Source: Heliocidaris erythrogramma
Lineage: Eukaryota > Echinodermata > Echinoidea > Camarodonta > Echinometridae
Length of the DNA: 64,000 nucleotides
Assembly: GCA_025617745.1 (NCBI GenBank)
Contig: CM046853.1
Span: 58,675,233 to 58,739,232 of the forward strand
Direction of reading: 5' to 3'
This document shows, in pieces, positions 35,088 to 46,590 of this stretch. Position 1 is the first letter of the stretch. Each line of letters starts with the position of its first letter. The position numbers were made by a program, and so were the translations under genes. The notes beneath the pieces are model-generated. The model did no database searches, was not told the DNA's origin, and saw nothing but the letters and a program-made list of their open reading frames with translations.

Positions 35088-36951
35088 AGTAAATAACAGA
35101 CAAGAAAAAAGGTTAAGATGTTGTAGCTGTGATGTGGCTTACACAAGTCACTTTTATTATATCGAAACTTATAGAAACATATACTAAATACAGAACATGA
35201 TACAGAAAAATAATCTTTCCTCAGTTAGCTTGACTAACCTAGCATCCTCAATGAGTTATTCACACTTATGATCCTATAGAACTCACCGACTAACATATTA
35301 AAACACAAACTAATCTATACATTAACCATAATACAACTAATCATATCCAGTATTATCATAAGGCGTAATAAAACTGTAGAAAATAAAAGAGAAAAGATAG
35401 AGAGAGAGAGAGAAAAAAAAAGCACAGAGAGAGAGAGAGAGAGAGAGAAAGTAGGAAAGGAAAATCATAGTTCTAGCAAAATACCTATATCACATTTCAT
35501 TCTTGTAAAACTCATAAACCATTAGTCTTGTATCATAAATTCAACAGTCTTGTATCATAAATTCAGCTTATCATTTCTATATTATTCCCATATCACAATA
35601 CAAAAGGATAATAATCGCATATACCCTTAGGCATCGGTAAATAATGTCTGCAAACTAGACTAATCAATATCATGTATTAAGTCAATAACAATAATAATTC
35701 ACTTTGAGAGTCAAATAGAAAGTACTCAAAATATCAAAGAGAGCAATATCATAAACTGTCCTTTACCGTAAACGATAAAACTTTCTTCTCAATAGACCTG
35801 TTTACTAAGTGATTCAAATTTATGGATGTTCTTTCCTGGGGACCTATAGTAACAAAGTATTAACCCGTTATTAATGAATGAACTACAATATTTGGAATCA
35901 AGTTTGCATACATTACTTGTTGCTATGTCTGACAAGCCTCTGGCAAGCTTTCAGGTTGTCAAGAACAACATTCGTTTCAAAAGTATGCATAAAATTTGAA
36001 TCACTTAGTAAGCAGGTCTATTGCATCATCAGACAGTCATAAAAATATATCCTGTCCTAAGACTCATTCTTTTAAGGAATATATAAGCTATAAATATGTG
36101 AATGTTGGCTTTATCATCCATACATTTCCAAATAATATCCTTACTATTTTTATTCTGAAGATGAGGATCATTCATGCATTCTAGATCCTTGAATTATATA
36201 ATATCCACTTTCAATTCCTCACTCTAGTGTTAGCATATCCCCTTAGGAGTACAGTACCTCGCTTTATACATGTATCAAGTTTATCCATGAAGCTACAAAC
36301 CAATGGCTTATCTAAACTTTGCCAGTACTGTTACATAACACACAGGCTAAAATACCTCTGAAGGGCAGTTACGGTCTTACGCAACCACTCATGACCCAAT
36401 GTCTATCTGTGCAGAGACCCTCCCTACTGACAAACACACATGGTCCCGTGTATTGTACCCGTATACACACTCGTATGTTTGGGAAGCCTGGGGTATCTCA
36501 CAGAACTCCAAAAGACTTTTGGAGTTCTGTGGGGTATCTCCGCTACCATACTTTCTCATCGCATTCACAAAGAGAAAATAGTCTATCATCATACTTAACA
36601 TAATAACAATGGTTACTTTGGAGAAGGAAATAACTTTCCTCCCATACATACACATACATTAAAGAATTACATGAGATGGGACAATTATAAAGAAAATGCT
36701 CTTAAATGAAAGAAAAATGTATATAATTATTAACTTTCCACTCACTTTCCAAACTCTCAAGAGGTAAACTGAAATTATACTTTAAAAATACTGTCATATT
36801 CTATGCAACATCGGCTTGATGTGATTATTAACATATAATATGAGTTGCAACAATGGTCTTTCAGAATAATTGCAAAACATATAAATACAAGAAAGTATGA
36901 AAATGTCTCTTTTCTAGTAAATAACAGATAGCTGTGATGTGGCTTACAAGT
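35088..36951. repeat. Short direct repeats bounding an AT-rich 1.8-kb segment
   Basis: TCTAGTAAATAACAGA and TAGCTGTGATGTGGCTTACA occur at 35088-35147, separated by about 20 bp. They occur fused at about 36914-36950. The segment between is AT-rich, with a GA microsatellite (35398-35449), and has no coding sequence. It could be a retroelement remnant or a duplication. Confidence 0.45.
36499..36531. mobile_element. 33-bp palindrome with 8-bp target-site duplication, second copy
   Basis: CACAGAACTCCAAAAG, one central A, then its exact inverse. It is flanked by identical 8-mers GGGTATCT at 36491-36498 and 36532-36539. It shares its arm with 3788-3823 but lies in unrelated flanking sequence, so the two are independent insertions. 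Confidence 0.78.
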
Positions 36952-38227
36952 GAGGAGCAGGCCACATGGTCACAGCATCCACTCTCTGGGGCTTGGGCTA
37001 ATCCATTTCCTAGAGAGGGGTGAATATTTAACTAATCACAGAAGTTATTTACTTGTACATAAAAAATAAGAGGGGGGTATTCTGTGGGGTTTCACATTAT
37101 ATTGAGTATTGTAAAACCATTCACTGATATAATGTAATCTATCTCTGAGCACAGGTGTTTTTCTAGTCCAGATTCTGGCCGTTTCTTTTTTTTAAATGTG
37201 AGACTTTATACAAAACCTATAATATCGCACGCAATCCAGCTACTATGTAGTATACACACAGACCACTTTACCCGAAAACAAACAGGGGCCCATTTCACGA
37301 CGCCAGCTCCATGACAGTCATATCTTTGTCGGCGCCTCACCGGAGATGTCCGCTTGCCGACAAACTGTTTCACAAAGCAATGACAGACAAGCTATCGATA
37401 CCGCAAGTTCAAGAATATAGTCTTTCTCATGATCCTCTAGACTTATTCCAGAAAATTTAAATTACGTTTTGGGGCTTAAATGGTTGGTTATGATTGAAAC
37501 ATGCATGAATTTCCCATTAAAATGTTTTACAAAATTAGTAGACCAATTATACCGCATCTTTTCCGCTTTTAGTCTTTCTAGAAAAATTGAATAAAAGAAA
37601 ATCGCAGTATTCATGTTTTTGCTACCGGTAAATTGAACGTTGGTTGAAGGACACCATAATGTGATAGTTTAGCGATAAGAACTCATTTTAATAAATTGAC
37701 ATTAAGTTTTTACAAGAATATTACTCCAAATAGCTTCTTATTGGAATAATCATGCAAATTATTAAAGTAATTAATAGAATATTTGTTATGATTATTTCGA
37801 TAAGCATATTTATACTAAAGTTGTAACTATTGTAATTTCTATTACGTTCATGAAACGTAAGATAGGTATGGAAGTAAAAGACTATTAATATGCTATATAT
37901 GGAGAACGATGTGTGGCAACTTTCAAACTGAACATAATTATTTATCTCGCTATATTTATAAAATTGTGATTTCATTCGTTTCGTACCCCCGAGGGAGGTG
38001 CATCCATCAATATCATTCCCGCAATTTGGTTTAATCTTTTCAAAATATATTTTCCCCCTGAAATGTAGATTGATAGATAGAGAGAGAGAGATAGAGGGGT
38101 AGGACTAATATATGACAGTGACGAACCATGTCCGTGATTTTATCATTCGCTTCAAATTAATATTTGCTGGTAATATAATGTACAATGCATTCTCTCCTCT
38201 CTCCGTCCACCCCTCCTGTTTTTCACT

Positions 38228-38283
38228 TTCACTCTCTCTCTCTCTCTCTCTCTCCCTCCCTCTCTCTGTCCCTTTCTCCCTTC
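38228..38283. repeat. (TC)n microsatellite
   Basis: Interrupted CT repeat. Confidence 0.85.
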
Positions 38284-38307
38284 TCCTTTTGCTCTCCGGG
38301 CCGGAAG

Positions 38308-38389
38308 GGGTTCACTAACACCTTTTTAAGTGAGAAAAATTATCGGATTGTGATTAGTCAAAAAACAAAGTTTGGTTGTTAGTGAACCC
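38308..38389. mobile_element. 82-bp MITE with GGGGTTCACTAACA ends
   Basis: GGGGTTCACTAACA at the left and TGTTAGTGAACCCC at the right are perfect inverted repeats of 14 bases, with an AT-rich centre. Confidence 0.7.
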
Positions 38390-38527
38390 CGTCTGGCTCA
38401 TCTGCCCCATTCTCATTCTCTCAATTACTATTTAGTATAAGTCTGACACTCATAATCACTTGCAAGCAGGTACGAGTTTACATAATGCCTCAACTTAAGT
38501 CTGATATGTCATCTTTTCGTATTTTAT

Positions 38528-38722
38528 TCATTTCTGTTCTTTCTTCAATTCCCAAGTCTCTTTCTCGGCCAATAATCTTTCTTCTTCGATGAAGCGCTTT
38601 CCTTTCTCTTCAGCCAACCTCTCCTTTTCAATCGCCTTGCGTTCCTTCTCAATCGACACACGCTCTCTCTTCATTAGAAGACGCTCCTCTTCTTTCGACA
38701 GCCTTTTTCTTTCAACGGCCAA
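38528..38722 (-). pseudogene. Fragment of a coiled-coil protein, perhaps transposon-derived
   Basis: The frame encodes about 64 residues that are almost wholly charged, with KEEERLL, IEKERKAIEKERLAEEK and IEEERLLAEKE repeats, a clear coiled coil. Such EKER-rich tails occur in Myb/SANT-like proteins carried by Harbinger transposons, which would fit the surrounding element. No DNA-binding domain or transposase lies next to it, so it is called a fragment. It could also be an exon of an unknown gene. Confidence 0.35.
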
Positions 38723-38814
38723 ACGTTCTTTTCTTCGGCAAGTCGTTCTTTACTGTCTTATACCTGAAATAAATAAGTGAAACATATAAATGTGATAAAG
38801 AGACGGTGAAGAGA

Positions 38815-39060
38815 GGAGAGAGAGAGGGGAGACTCGAGAACCTGAACTTAGAGGTGAGGGAGGGAGGAGAGAGAGGGGGGGGGGGAGGGGGGGGGGAGTA
38901 AGCTGAAAGAGAGCTAGAATAAGAGGATGCCGTTGGGTGGACAGAGATGTATGAAAGACTGAGAAAAGCTAAGAGCTGTCAAATGGAATGGAGAAGATAA
39001 ACAGAGAGGGGAATATATATAGGGGAAGAGAAGCAGAAAGAGACAGACTGCAGTGAATGT
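38815..39060. repeat. GA/G-rich low-complexity stretch
   Basis: GAGAGG- and GGGGGAGGGG-type sequence, purine-rich on the plus strand. Confidence 0.75.
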
Positions 39061-39603
39061 TTAAATGATACTAATCATGCCCCACCCTCGTAACTGATCA
39101 AAATATATTTAAAAGTGATTTTTGGAAAAAGGTTTAGATCGAACCTTAACTAGTGTACATACGAGTAAACGATGAGCTAAGAATTAATATTATTACTTGA
39201 AACTACACATTTTGCATCTCATAGAATCGCCACTAATGAACTGTGGAGGCGCTTTCCAACGAATAAAAAGATAAGACAACTCCAGAGCAGCGACAACTCT
39301 CTTGTCGGCGAGCTTGTCGCTCATCTTGGCAAAGACGGTGTTGTGAAACACCTCGCGGACAAGTAGAGGGATAGCGCATGAGTTGTCGCCGTGCTGGAGT
39401 TATGACGCTTTCGTGAAACGGCCCCCAGGACTGAAAAATGTGTGCGAGTCTTACCATCAACTTCTAGGGTAGGTATAGTGCGTATGGTATCACGGAGCGC
39501 TCACTGAAACAGCAGTGGACAAGTTTTTTCCAAACAAAATGAAATTAGCCAAATAATCCCTATTTTAAAAAGGATAACCCTATCAAATTACAGGCCAGTC
39601 AGG

Positions 39604-40252
39604 CGCGTAGCCAGGGGGGGGGGGGGGCGATGGGGGCGGTCGCCCCCCCCCCCCAAAAAAAAAAAAAAGCGAGAGCGAAAAGGCGGGGGGAAGTGAGAAA
39701 AAAAGCTTAAAAAGTTGCTACGAGCCGTTATCTTTCTATCCAAATTTGCTAAAACGGCAGTTTTATTTTTCTCTCAAATTTGCAAGAATATCAAAAATTT
39801 CGCGCTTTGCGCGGGAAGGGGGAACCCCTCCCTGCGCGCCCACCGCTGTTAAATACAGTGCTCTATATTGCGTCCAAATAATTGAAAAGCAGTCAGGGAA
39901 TCGAACTAACTTTTCGCCTGAAAAAGGTGCAACACGATCCGTCATCTTTCTCTCGAATTTGCTCAAATGTCAAAGCTTTCGCGCTCCCTGCACCCCCCCC
40001 CCCCCCCCCGTTGTTACATATAGTGCAGTATTGCACCAAAATAATTGAAAAGCAGTCAGAGCGTCGAACTAACTTTCCCGCTAAAAAAAGGTGCTACGAG
40101 CCGTTATCTTTCTCTCGAATTTGATCAAATGTCAAAGCTTTCGCGCTTCGCGCGGGAACGGGGAATATCCCCCTCCCTGCACCCACCCCCTGCATGGGGA
40201 GCACGCTTCGCGTGCTCAACCGCACCATCTAAAATGAAGTCCTGGCTACGCG
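39604..40252. mobile_element. Element with CGCGTAGCCAGG ends and internal tandem units
   Basis: It starts CGCGTAGCCAGG and ends CCTGGCTACGCG. Inside, a unit of about 165-210 bp (ACGAGCCGTTATCTTTCT, CAAATGTCAAAGCTTTCGCG, AATAATTGAAAAGCAGTC) occurs about three times, near 39720, 39930 and 40095. Poly-G and poly-C runs follow the left end. Confidence 0.7.
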
Positions 40253-40695
40253 GCTGAGGCCAATATATCTTTTTTAACCACATTTTACTTGGAAAAATAG
40301 TTTTTACTCGTATAATGGCTCAAAAAATAATGATAGTTTATATATGCATCTCAGTTCCGGTTTAGAAAACGCCATGGTATACAACACATGTCCTGTGTAT
40401 AATTAATAAGATTACAAGTTCTATAATAACGGTACCCATACAATAGGAATGTTAATATATTTCTTTAAGGCATTCGACACTATTAGATCATGACATTGGT
40501 ATAATTAACAAACTCAAATGGTCTTTTCCGCCAAATATTCTTTTATCACCACACTCCACACCAGTTTTACCATAATTATCTAAGTTATGGAATATATAGT
40601 CTGCATGGGAAACAGTGCAGCATGCCTGTTGCTTGTTAGAGTTTCTTTTTATATTACAGAAAAAGCTATGCGAATTAGTCTGTTTCACTCTGAAT

Positions 40696-40710
40696 ATCTA
40701 TCTATATCTA

Positions 40711-40745
<35 letters not shown>

Positions 40746-40772
40746 ATCTATCTATCTATCTATCTATCTATC
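40696..40772. repeat. (TATC)n microsatellite
   Basis: About 18 TATC/TATATC units. Confidence 0.92.
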
Positions 40773-41190
40773 TTCTTCTATATTACTAAAAAAATGGATT
40801 CTGTCTGTCTGTCCGGCTATGCGTTTCGCCATCTGTTGACGCATTGAGTTGAAAGTTGGTATAGGGATAGGTGTTGGGTCCACGAGGTTTGTGGCGCACT
40901 TTTCGTGTTGATCCGAGAGGTCAAAGGTCATCTAGGGGTCAAATAGGGTCAAATCTTAACCGAAAGTGCTATGGGGACCAAAGTTGGCATGTGGGGTGAA
41001 GTTAGGTTAGCGAAAATTTTGGCGCCGATTACAAGGTCATCCGAGGTCATTTCAAGGTCAAATGGTAGGGAATGTCCTATGGGGACCAAGGATGAGATTT
41101 GTTTATTTGCAAAGTCTGAGAACCGCGTACGTCCGAGAACCGCGTATGTCCGAGAACCGCGATCCCCCGGGTACTGAGCTAGTACTGAAA
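40773..41190 (+). mobile_element. Possible Helitron-type or pearl-type non-autonomous element
   Basis: The microsatellite is followed by ATATTACTAAAAAAATGG and TTCTGTCTGTCTGTCCGG. After that come several AGGTCAAAGGTCATC-like repeats (about 40915-41070) and three copies of GTCCGAGAACCGCG (about 41110-41160). Microsatellite-bearing non-autonomous elements of this style are known in invertebrates. No termini were proven. Confidence 0.35.
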
Positions 41191-41519
41191 ATATTTACAG
41201 ACTCATTCTTGCTGTACTTATATGTTTCAGTATCATAACCATGAATTTCCCACTGTCTTCAATAATATATTTACAGTAACTGAAATCCATCACATGTTAT
41301 CCCACTAGACTAATCAATCTGTGTCACGTGCCAAGAACCCGCACTGCATTAATCCAGAATACGTTTACATTTACTGCTCCTAAATTTTCTCTCTTCCATC
41401 TCCCTGCTTTAAAACAAGACAGTTAAAGTTTGAGTATACACTCAAAAGTAAATCGAAAAATAATTGCGAATTGCTTTTTTGGACATTAATCCCTCACTTA
41501 TGATTTTTGTTTACCTGTG

Positions 41520-42140
41520 TAGTAAAATCTATATTAAATAAACCTTCTCATTCCTGCCCCTTTCCCATCCTCCCTTCCTAAACCCACTGTCACATTGTCC
41601 TTCCTGTTCCGTCTTTGTAAAGTTTACTGTTACCAGCGTTTCTATAGCATTTTTATTTTTATAAGTATCTTTCAGTGCTTTCTCTTTGATAGAAAGAGTG
41701 TTTTGTTTATGTCCCATGCTTTCCATGGCCATGTAGGGCCAATCTTTGAGTCCTTTCTCTCCGCCTTTTATTACCCCCTTCTCTACTCTTTCCCCTTTTC
41801 ATTCTTCTCTCCCTTTTCTTTATGCATGATTGCCCAGTCTATATAGTGTTTTTTATAGGCTATTTATAATTTACCTTTTGCCAGCCGAGGGGCCAGCGCT
41901 TCTACAAAAGCTCTGCTTCTTTGCTGGTCTCTGTTTTTATTCTCATTTTCATATAATTAATCTAATGTAGTCTTCACTGTTGTTATTTTTTTCTCACGAC
42001 TCGAACGTTAATGCTTCTTTATTTTGCTTGTAATAATCGAAAATGTGTCTGCACTTATTTTTGTTGTAAATTGTTTTGTATCATTTTTAATTGCACAATT
42101 TGAGAAATGAAAATTAAATGAAAGAAAATCTAAATCTGAA
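41520..42140 (+). mobile_element. Possible LINE 3' UTR with tandem tail
   Basis: T- and C-rich non-coding sequence with an internal GCCAGCGCTTCTACAAAAGC stem-like segment. It ends in AATGAAAGAAAATCTAAATC and related short repeats, as in some LINE 3' ends. No ORF. Low certainty. Confidence 0.3.
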
Positions 42141-42275
42141 AATCTAAACCTGAAGATTTCGAAATAAGGACCACCCCCACCCACAGACACGCACACACAC
42201 ACCCAATACCCTGGGACGGTATCCTCATCATAGACCACATGTCCATCCTTAGGCCCTCAGCACAAGGCCACGCCC

Positions 42276-42476
42276 ATGTCTCTTAATTTTAGCTATGACC
42301 ACGCCTCCCTGCGCTGCCTTTGTTTACCAACAAAACAGCAGCGCAGTATGGCGCGAACGCGACGCTTGCACTGTATACGGTACGCACGACCGCGCCGCGC
42401 CGGCAGCTCTTGCATCTTGCATTGTTTAATGCGATCGCTCGAGCTCGGAAGTACAAGTCTGATGATCTACACACAT
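42276..42476 (+). CDS. Candidate 5' exon of the ASB gene (or of an unknown gene)
   Basis: A GC- and CpG-rich open segment with ATGs at 42276 and 42348 runs to a strong donor ACACAT|GTAAGTACAT in phase 0. The next supported plus-strand exon, at 51082, also starts in phase 0, so joining them would extend the ASB protein in frame. The encoded sequence (MARTRRLHCIRYARPRRAG) is Arg-rich and resembles no family, so it may be 5' UTR instead. The splice would span 8.6 kb. Transcript data are lacking. Confidence 0.25.
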
Positions 42477-43082
42477 GTAAGTACATTATTTTTGTATAGA
42501 TATATGAATGTATCAGTGAGATAATGGAGGAACACATAACTCAGGAGTCATTGCGCAATTTAAAGGAGAATTTGTGACCAGCATGCGGAGATAGTCGTGC
42601 CTCATGCTCATAATCATATCATGATGATGGGCCCCATCATGCCCCCATCATGCCCATGGCTAACTATACACAGCGCTGTCGTGAAGCCGTGCTTCGCACG
42701 GTGTCTGGTCGGGCTAGCCCATGGCTAGCTCCGTGGCTTATCAAAGTGCCACTACCAGTGCTCATACAGCTAGCCGCCGCGACCGTGGCCATGGCATGCA
42801 TGCCATGCGGTAGACCAAAAGCTTCAGTCTCTCTGTATCGTCGGTTGTTCCGCTGAGACTACGTCTGGCTCCACTAGACCTCCATGTCTATGGGGAAATG
42901 GGAGTATGAGAGCAGTAGAAAAAAAGTAGACAAAAAACTTCTCATGGCCAGTCTGCTGGTAAGAAGACGCCTTGTATGCAAGCAAAATTTCAGAAAACTT
43001 TACTATTAGATATTCAGACTGCTTCTATTCCCATCTCCCTACTCCTTATATTCATTCATAAATTTGAATGTATGATCAGTTG

Positions 43083-43716
43083 CCCTAATTTCGCCCTTGC
43101 TCTAATTTTGCCCCCCAAGCGCAACAAAGGTACCCAGCGCGTTTAATGCATTTAAACGCGTGGGACTACGCGTGTAAGAAACTGTATAACGCTTAGGCCG
43201 AAGGCAACAGAGAAAAATGAGGGCAAAAAATGTAAGTATTGGCTTAATATTTCGTATTTTAATCAAAATAATGTAGAAAATCATTAAAATGGAAGTTTCA
43301 TACCGTCAGTGAATGTCTAGAGTCATAGAATGTCGAAAATTATGTATGTTTCCACGACGTATTCCCACTGTCCGAGCGTTTCATGGAAATCGCCATTTTG
43401 TGTGTAATGTTGTGCTGCCAGCTACGTCGCTCTCGTAATGGCAAATGTTGACGATGTTGGCGAATGTTGACGCCATCTATAGTCACTGTGATGGAGTGGG
43501 GGGGGCGAAATTAAGTACATCCTTATCCAGCGCGCGTCGGTGAACACGTCTCCATTGTGACGTCATTTCTGAAGGAACGCGAAGGAATTGACGCGCAATT
43601 TTCATCGCATTTTTAACTCAAGTATTTTTAACATATGTTCAGCGTTTTTTAGAACAATCTATGAAGTATTACTCCCGTAATCGTTCAAAATGTCGTTAGG
43701 GGGGCGAAATTAGGAC
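43083..43716. mobile_element. Possible element with CCTAATTTCGCCC ends
   Basis: CCCTAATTTCGCCCTTG at the left and GGGGCGAAATTAGGAC at the right are inverted. A further GGGGGGCGAAATTAAGT lies inside at about 43498. CpG-rich interior, no recognised protein. Confidence 0.4.
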
Positions 43717-44124
43717 CACGCATGCTACATGTATTATAGTTTATACTGATAACTGAGAATTTACCTAATAACACCTACATAAATAGAAAAGCGGAAAGAG
43801 TGAGTGGTGCTGAATTAACAGTATAAACATTTTGAGGTGCCATCCTCAATACAGGTAATTCCTAGCCTTATTTGGTGATAAGAATGAGGTTAGATCCTCT
43901 AGTCTTATGGCCCTGATATTTACTTTGTTGATGAGGGTTGATGAGGGTTTGGTGAACAATGGTATACATATGCACATAGTATCTGTGCTTCTGTTGTACA
44001 CAAGCTGAAAGCCAATGTTCAAACAAACCTGGTTTTTTGTAAATACAGTGAGACTTCATCACCAATAAGGATAACAATAACTATAAGCCCATTGCCTACA
44101 GGAACTGGGGTGTCTCTGTATTAA

Positions 44125-44503
44125 CCCTTTTGAGACAACTGACCATTTTGTTGTTTGGCTCAGCTTTTGATTCAGAGCTAGTAGAAAGAGCAACAAATTC
44201 TGCACACTCTGAGTCCATTTTTGTAGCATGTCCATATTACATTTGACACCAGGACTTTTTAAAAAGAGAATAAGCTTTAAAATCCTTTAATTGGCAACAC
44301 ATTGAGGTCATAAATCATTATGTTATTGACGCAATATTTTAAACTTTTCGACACAGTTCCTCAACATGTATATCGTTTTCAAAGACATTAGTAAAATACA
44401 TTTCATTAGAACCATGTAGCACTAAAAGAAAAATATTAATGTTGCCAACTTGAAGATTATATGTGATCAGTTTAGCCCTTAAATAATTCCTGTCATGAAA
44501 GGG
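44125..44503. mobile_element. Non-autonomous piggyBac-like element, 379 bp
   Basis: The ends CCCTTTTGAGACA and TGTCATGAAAGGG are imperfect inverted repeats, each bounded by TTAA (44121-44124 and 44504-44507). A TTAA target with CCC..GGG ends is the piggyBac pattern. No transposase frame. Confidence 0.65.
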
Positions 44504-45165
44504 TTAAGCTTATGGGAATGAGGGATTCAGTAGTCAGTGAATACTTAAAAAGGAAAATTAACCCCAGAACATAAATGTACTTATGTTCAAACGTGTAATA
44601 AATTCTTAATCATTGGCCTGTATCACTTTAGAAATAAAATATCAGAAAAGGGTTTAAATCAAGACATGCCAGCATATGGTATCATCTGCTAACACTTTAC
44701 ATGGGCGATGCTGTTTTCTTGATGATATGGAGTTGTACATGAACCATTGGAAACCATTCCTGTCGGGAAGATATTTCTAATCCTAGAGCTAAAATGCTTC
44801 TCTTCACTACAAAAAATCCACATATGTGATAGAAAATACATAACAGGTGTATATATTTATTCTAAAATTTGAAATTAGAAATTTATAGATTTCTTTTTAA
44901 ATTCTCTCATTTTGCTAAACAATTTCTTGGGCTTGCTTGACAGAGCAGAACATAATTTATACAATGCGCATTCTGACTATTGAAGTCCATTATCTCAAAG
45001 CATATTAATGCATAGTTAGTCACTGTTGATGCTCAGGAAAGTTATTATCCATGAATTTGAATTAATTTGCTAAGTCGCGTACATCATAGTATCAAGAAGA
45101 TTTTTAGTAAAATAAAAATTTTCAAAGAGATATATAACACATTTTTGTTTTTAGAATATATTTAT

Positions 45166-45429
45166 ATATGGCACGAAAAAGAGACATGATAACGAAGCTT
45201 TTCGACCTGCACACATCAGGTTATCACGCAGGTATATAACAAATTACTTGAAATCAACTATATTATACTCAATGAACCCGGACGCAACCCAGACGCCGGG
45301 TCCGGGTCTGGGTTCATCGAGTATAATATACCGGTAGTTGATTTCAAGTAATTTGTTATATACCTGCGTGATAACCTGATGAGTGCAGGTCGAAAAGCTT
45401 CGTTATCATGTCTCTTTTTCGTGCCATAT
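45166..45429. mobile_element. 264-bp near-perfect hairpin element
   Basis: Arms of about 120 bp (45166-45290 and 45307-45429) are almost exact inverted copies, starting ATATGGCACGAAAAAGAGAC and including TTCGACCTGCACACATCAGG and CAAGTAATTTGTTATATACC. The loop is a GC-rich AACCCAGACGCCGGGTCCGG. High arm identity suggests recent insertion or gene conversion between arms. Confidence 0.85.
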
Positions 45430-46440
45430 TGAAATTTTGTAGTACCAAGAAATTATTTGTATATTTATATATCTGTTAAATATTTTAAATCTCAAATGGG
45501 ATTTTGTATCAGGAAGAAAGACAATTTGCATTCAGATTATAAATATCTTTATATACACATCAAGAAAATGGCAGCTCCCAGGTATCGCTAGCAGATGATA
45601 AAATTTGCTGAGAAAATCTTGATTTATACCCATCTCGTATATTTTAATGCAAAACTACTTAGGGCAACAAGAAGGAATAGATTGCATTGTCAAATAGAAG
45701 CACATTTTGAGGTTAATTCCCCATTAAGCATTATACTCACATATATATAAACACAACAGAGTAGAGTGTTACTTTCAATTGAAAATCTCGTTATTGGTGA
45801 GGTCTATCATCCCTTTATAGGCCCGTAATCAGTTCTATACTTAAGAAAGAAATATGAGTAGTTTACTTAGTTTTCGGCTGAGATAAAATACTTAAGCAAT
45901 TTTAGTATTCAATTGAATCATTTGGCTAAGTATTTTACCCTAAGTCTAAGACAGCTCCCTAGCAGAAAATATTTTCTTAGAGCTTTGTCCTAGGTATTTT
46001 GTTGTTTACTTTTTACCCACCCCCTTTATAAAAAAGTTCTATTTGTTCATCAACAACCATGAAAATGATAATTTGTGACATTTTTTTTTTACCGCCCAAA
46101 GCAAGGTAAATCAAATTTTAGTGTTCAGAGTTTGTTGTTTATTGAATACAGCTTTAGACATTCTTAGCATTTTTATTAAGCTTTCAGTAATCTGTTTCTC
46201 TCATTTTTCTGAAAAGGGAATAGAACCAACTCAATCTCATGATTGACTTCCCCTTGACCTAGTAAGATACATGCATGTGCTATTGCTTTCTGAGTTGAAT
46301 AGTGATACAAAGTACTTCTTTCATTGGACTAAGTCAGTGCTAACTCACATGCATTTATCTTATTTCCTGATGGAATTATGTAACAATCTGCCAAAGAAAA
46401 TAAGGCATGAGATAGTCTTGTTATGATAAAGGCTTATTTG
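45430..46440. other. Intergenic, nothing recognised
   Basis: AT-rich, without supported genes or repeats. Confidence 0.5.
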
Positions 46441-46460
46441 ACTCTTTTTCCTGGTTGGGG

Positions 46461-46490
46461 GAAAGGGGGGGGGGGGGGGGGGGGGTGTCA
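46461..46490. repeat. Poly-G run
   Basis: About 21 consecutive G. Confidence 0.85.
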
Positions 46491-46590
46491 CCTTTGGAGT
46501 CAGACTAGTTTGCAGGCACAAACTATGGTCAGTGGTAAAAGAGTGTCAGCACTGTAATACTACCATAGACCCATTACTATAGCTACTATA

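Larger units (their letters stand above)
37286..39425. mobile_element. Possible Harbinger-like element, 2.1 kb, no transposase seen
   Basis: The left end GGGCCCATTTCACGA and the inverse of the right end (GGGGCCGTTTCACGA) agree closely. A second inner match GTTTCACAA lies about 80-100 bp inside each end. CAG lies outside both ends (37283-37285, 39426-39428), a 3-bp duplication as used by PIF/Harbinger. The interior has a coiled-coil frame at 38528-38722, (TC)n and a nested MITE. This reading is inference. The two ends could belong to separate elements of one family. Confidence 0.4.
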
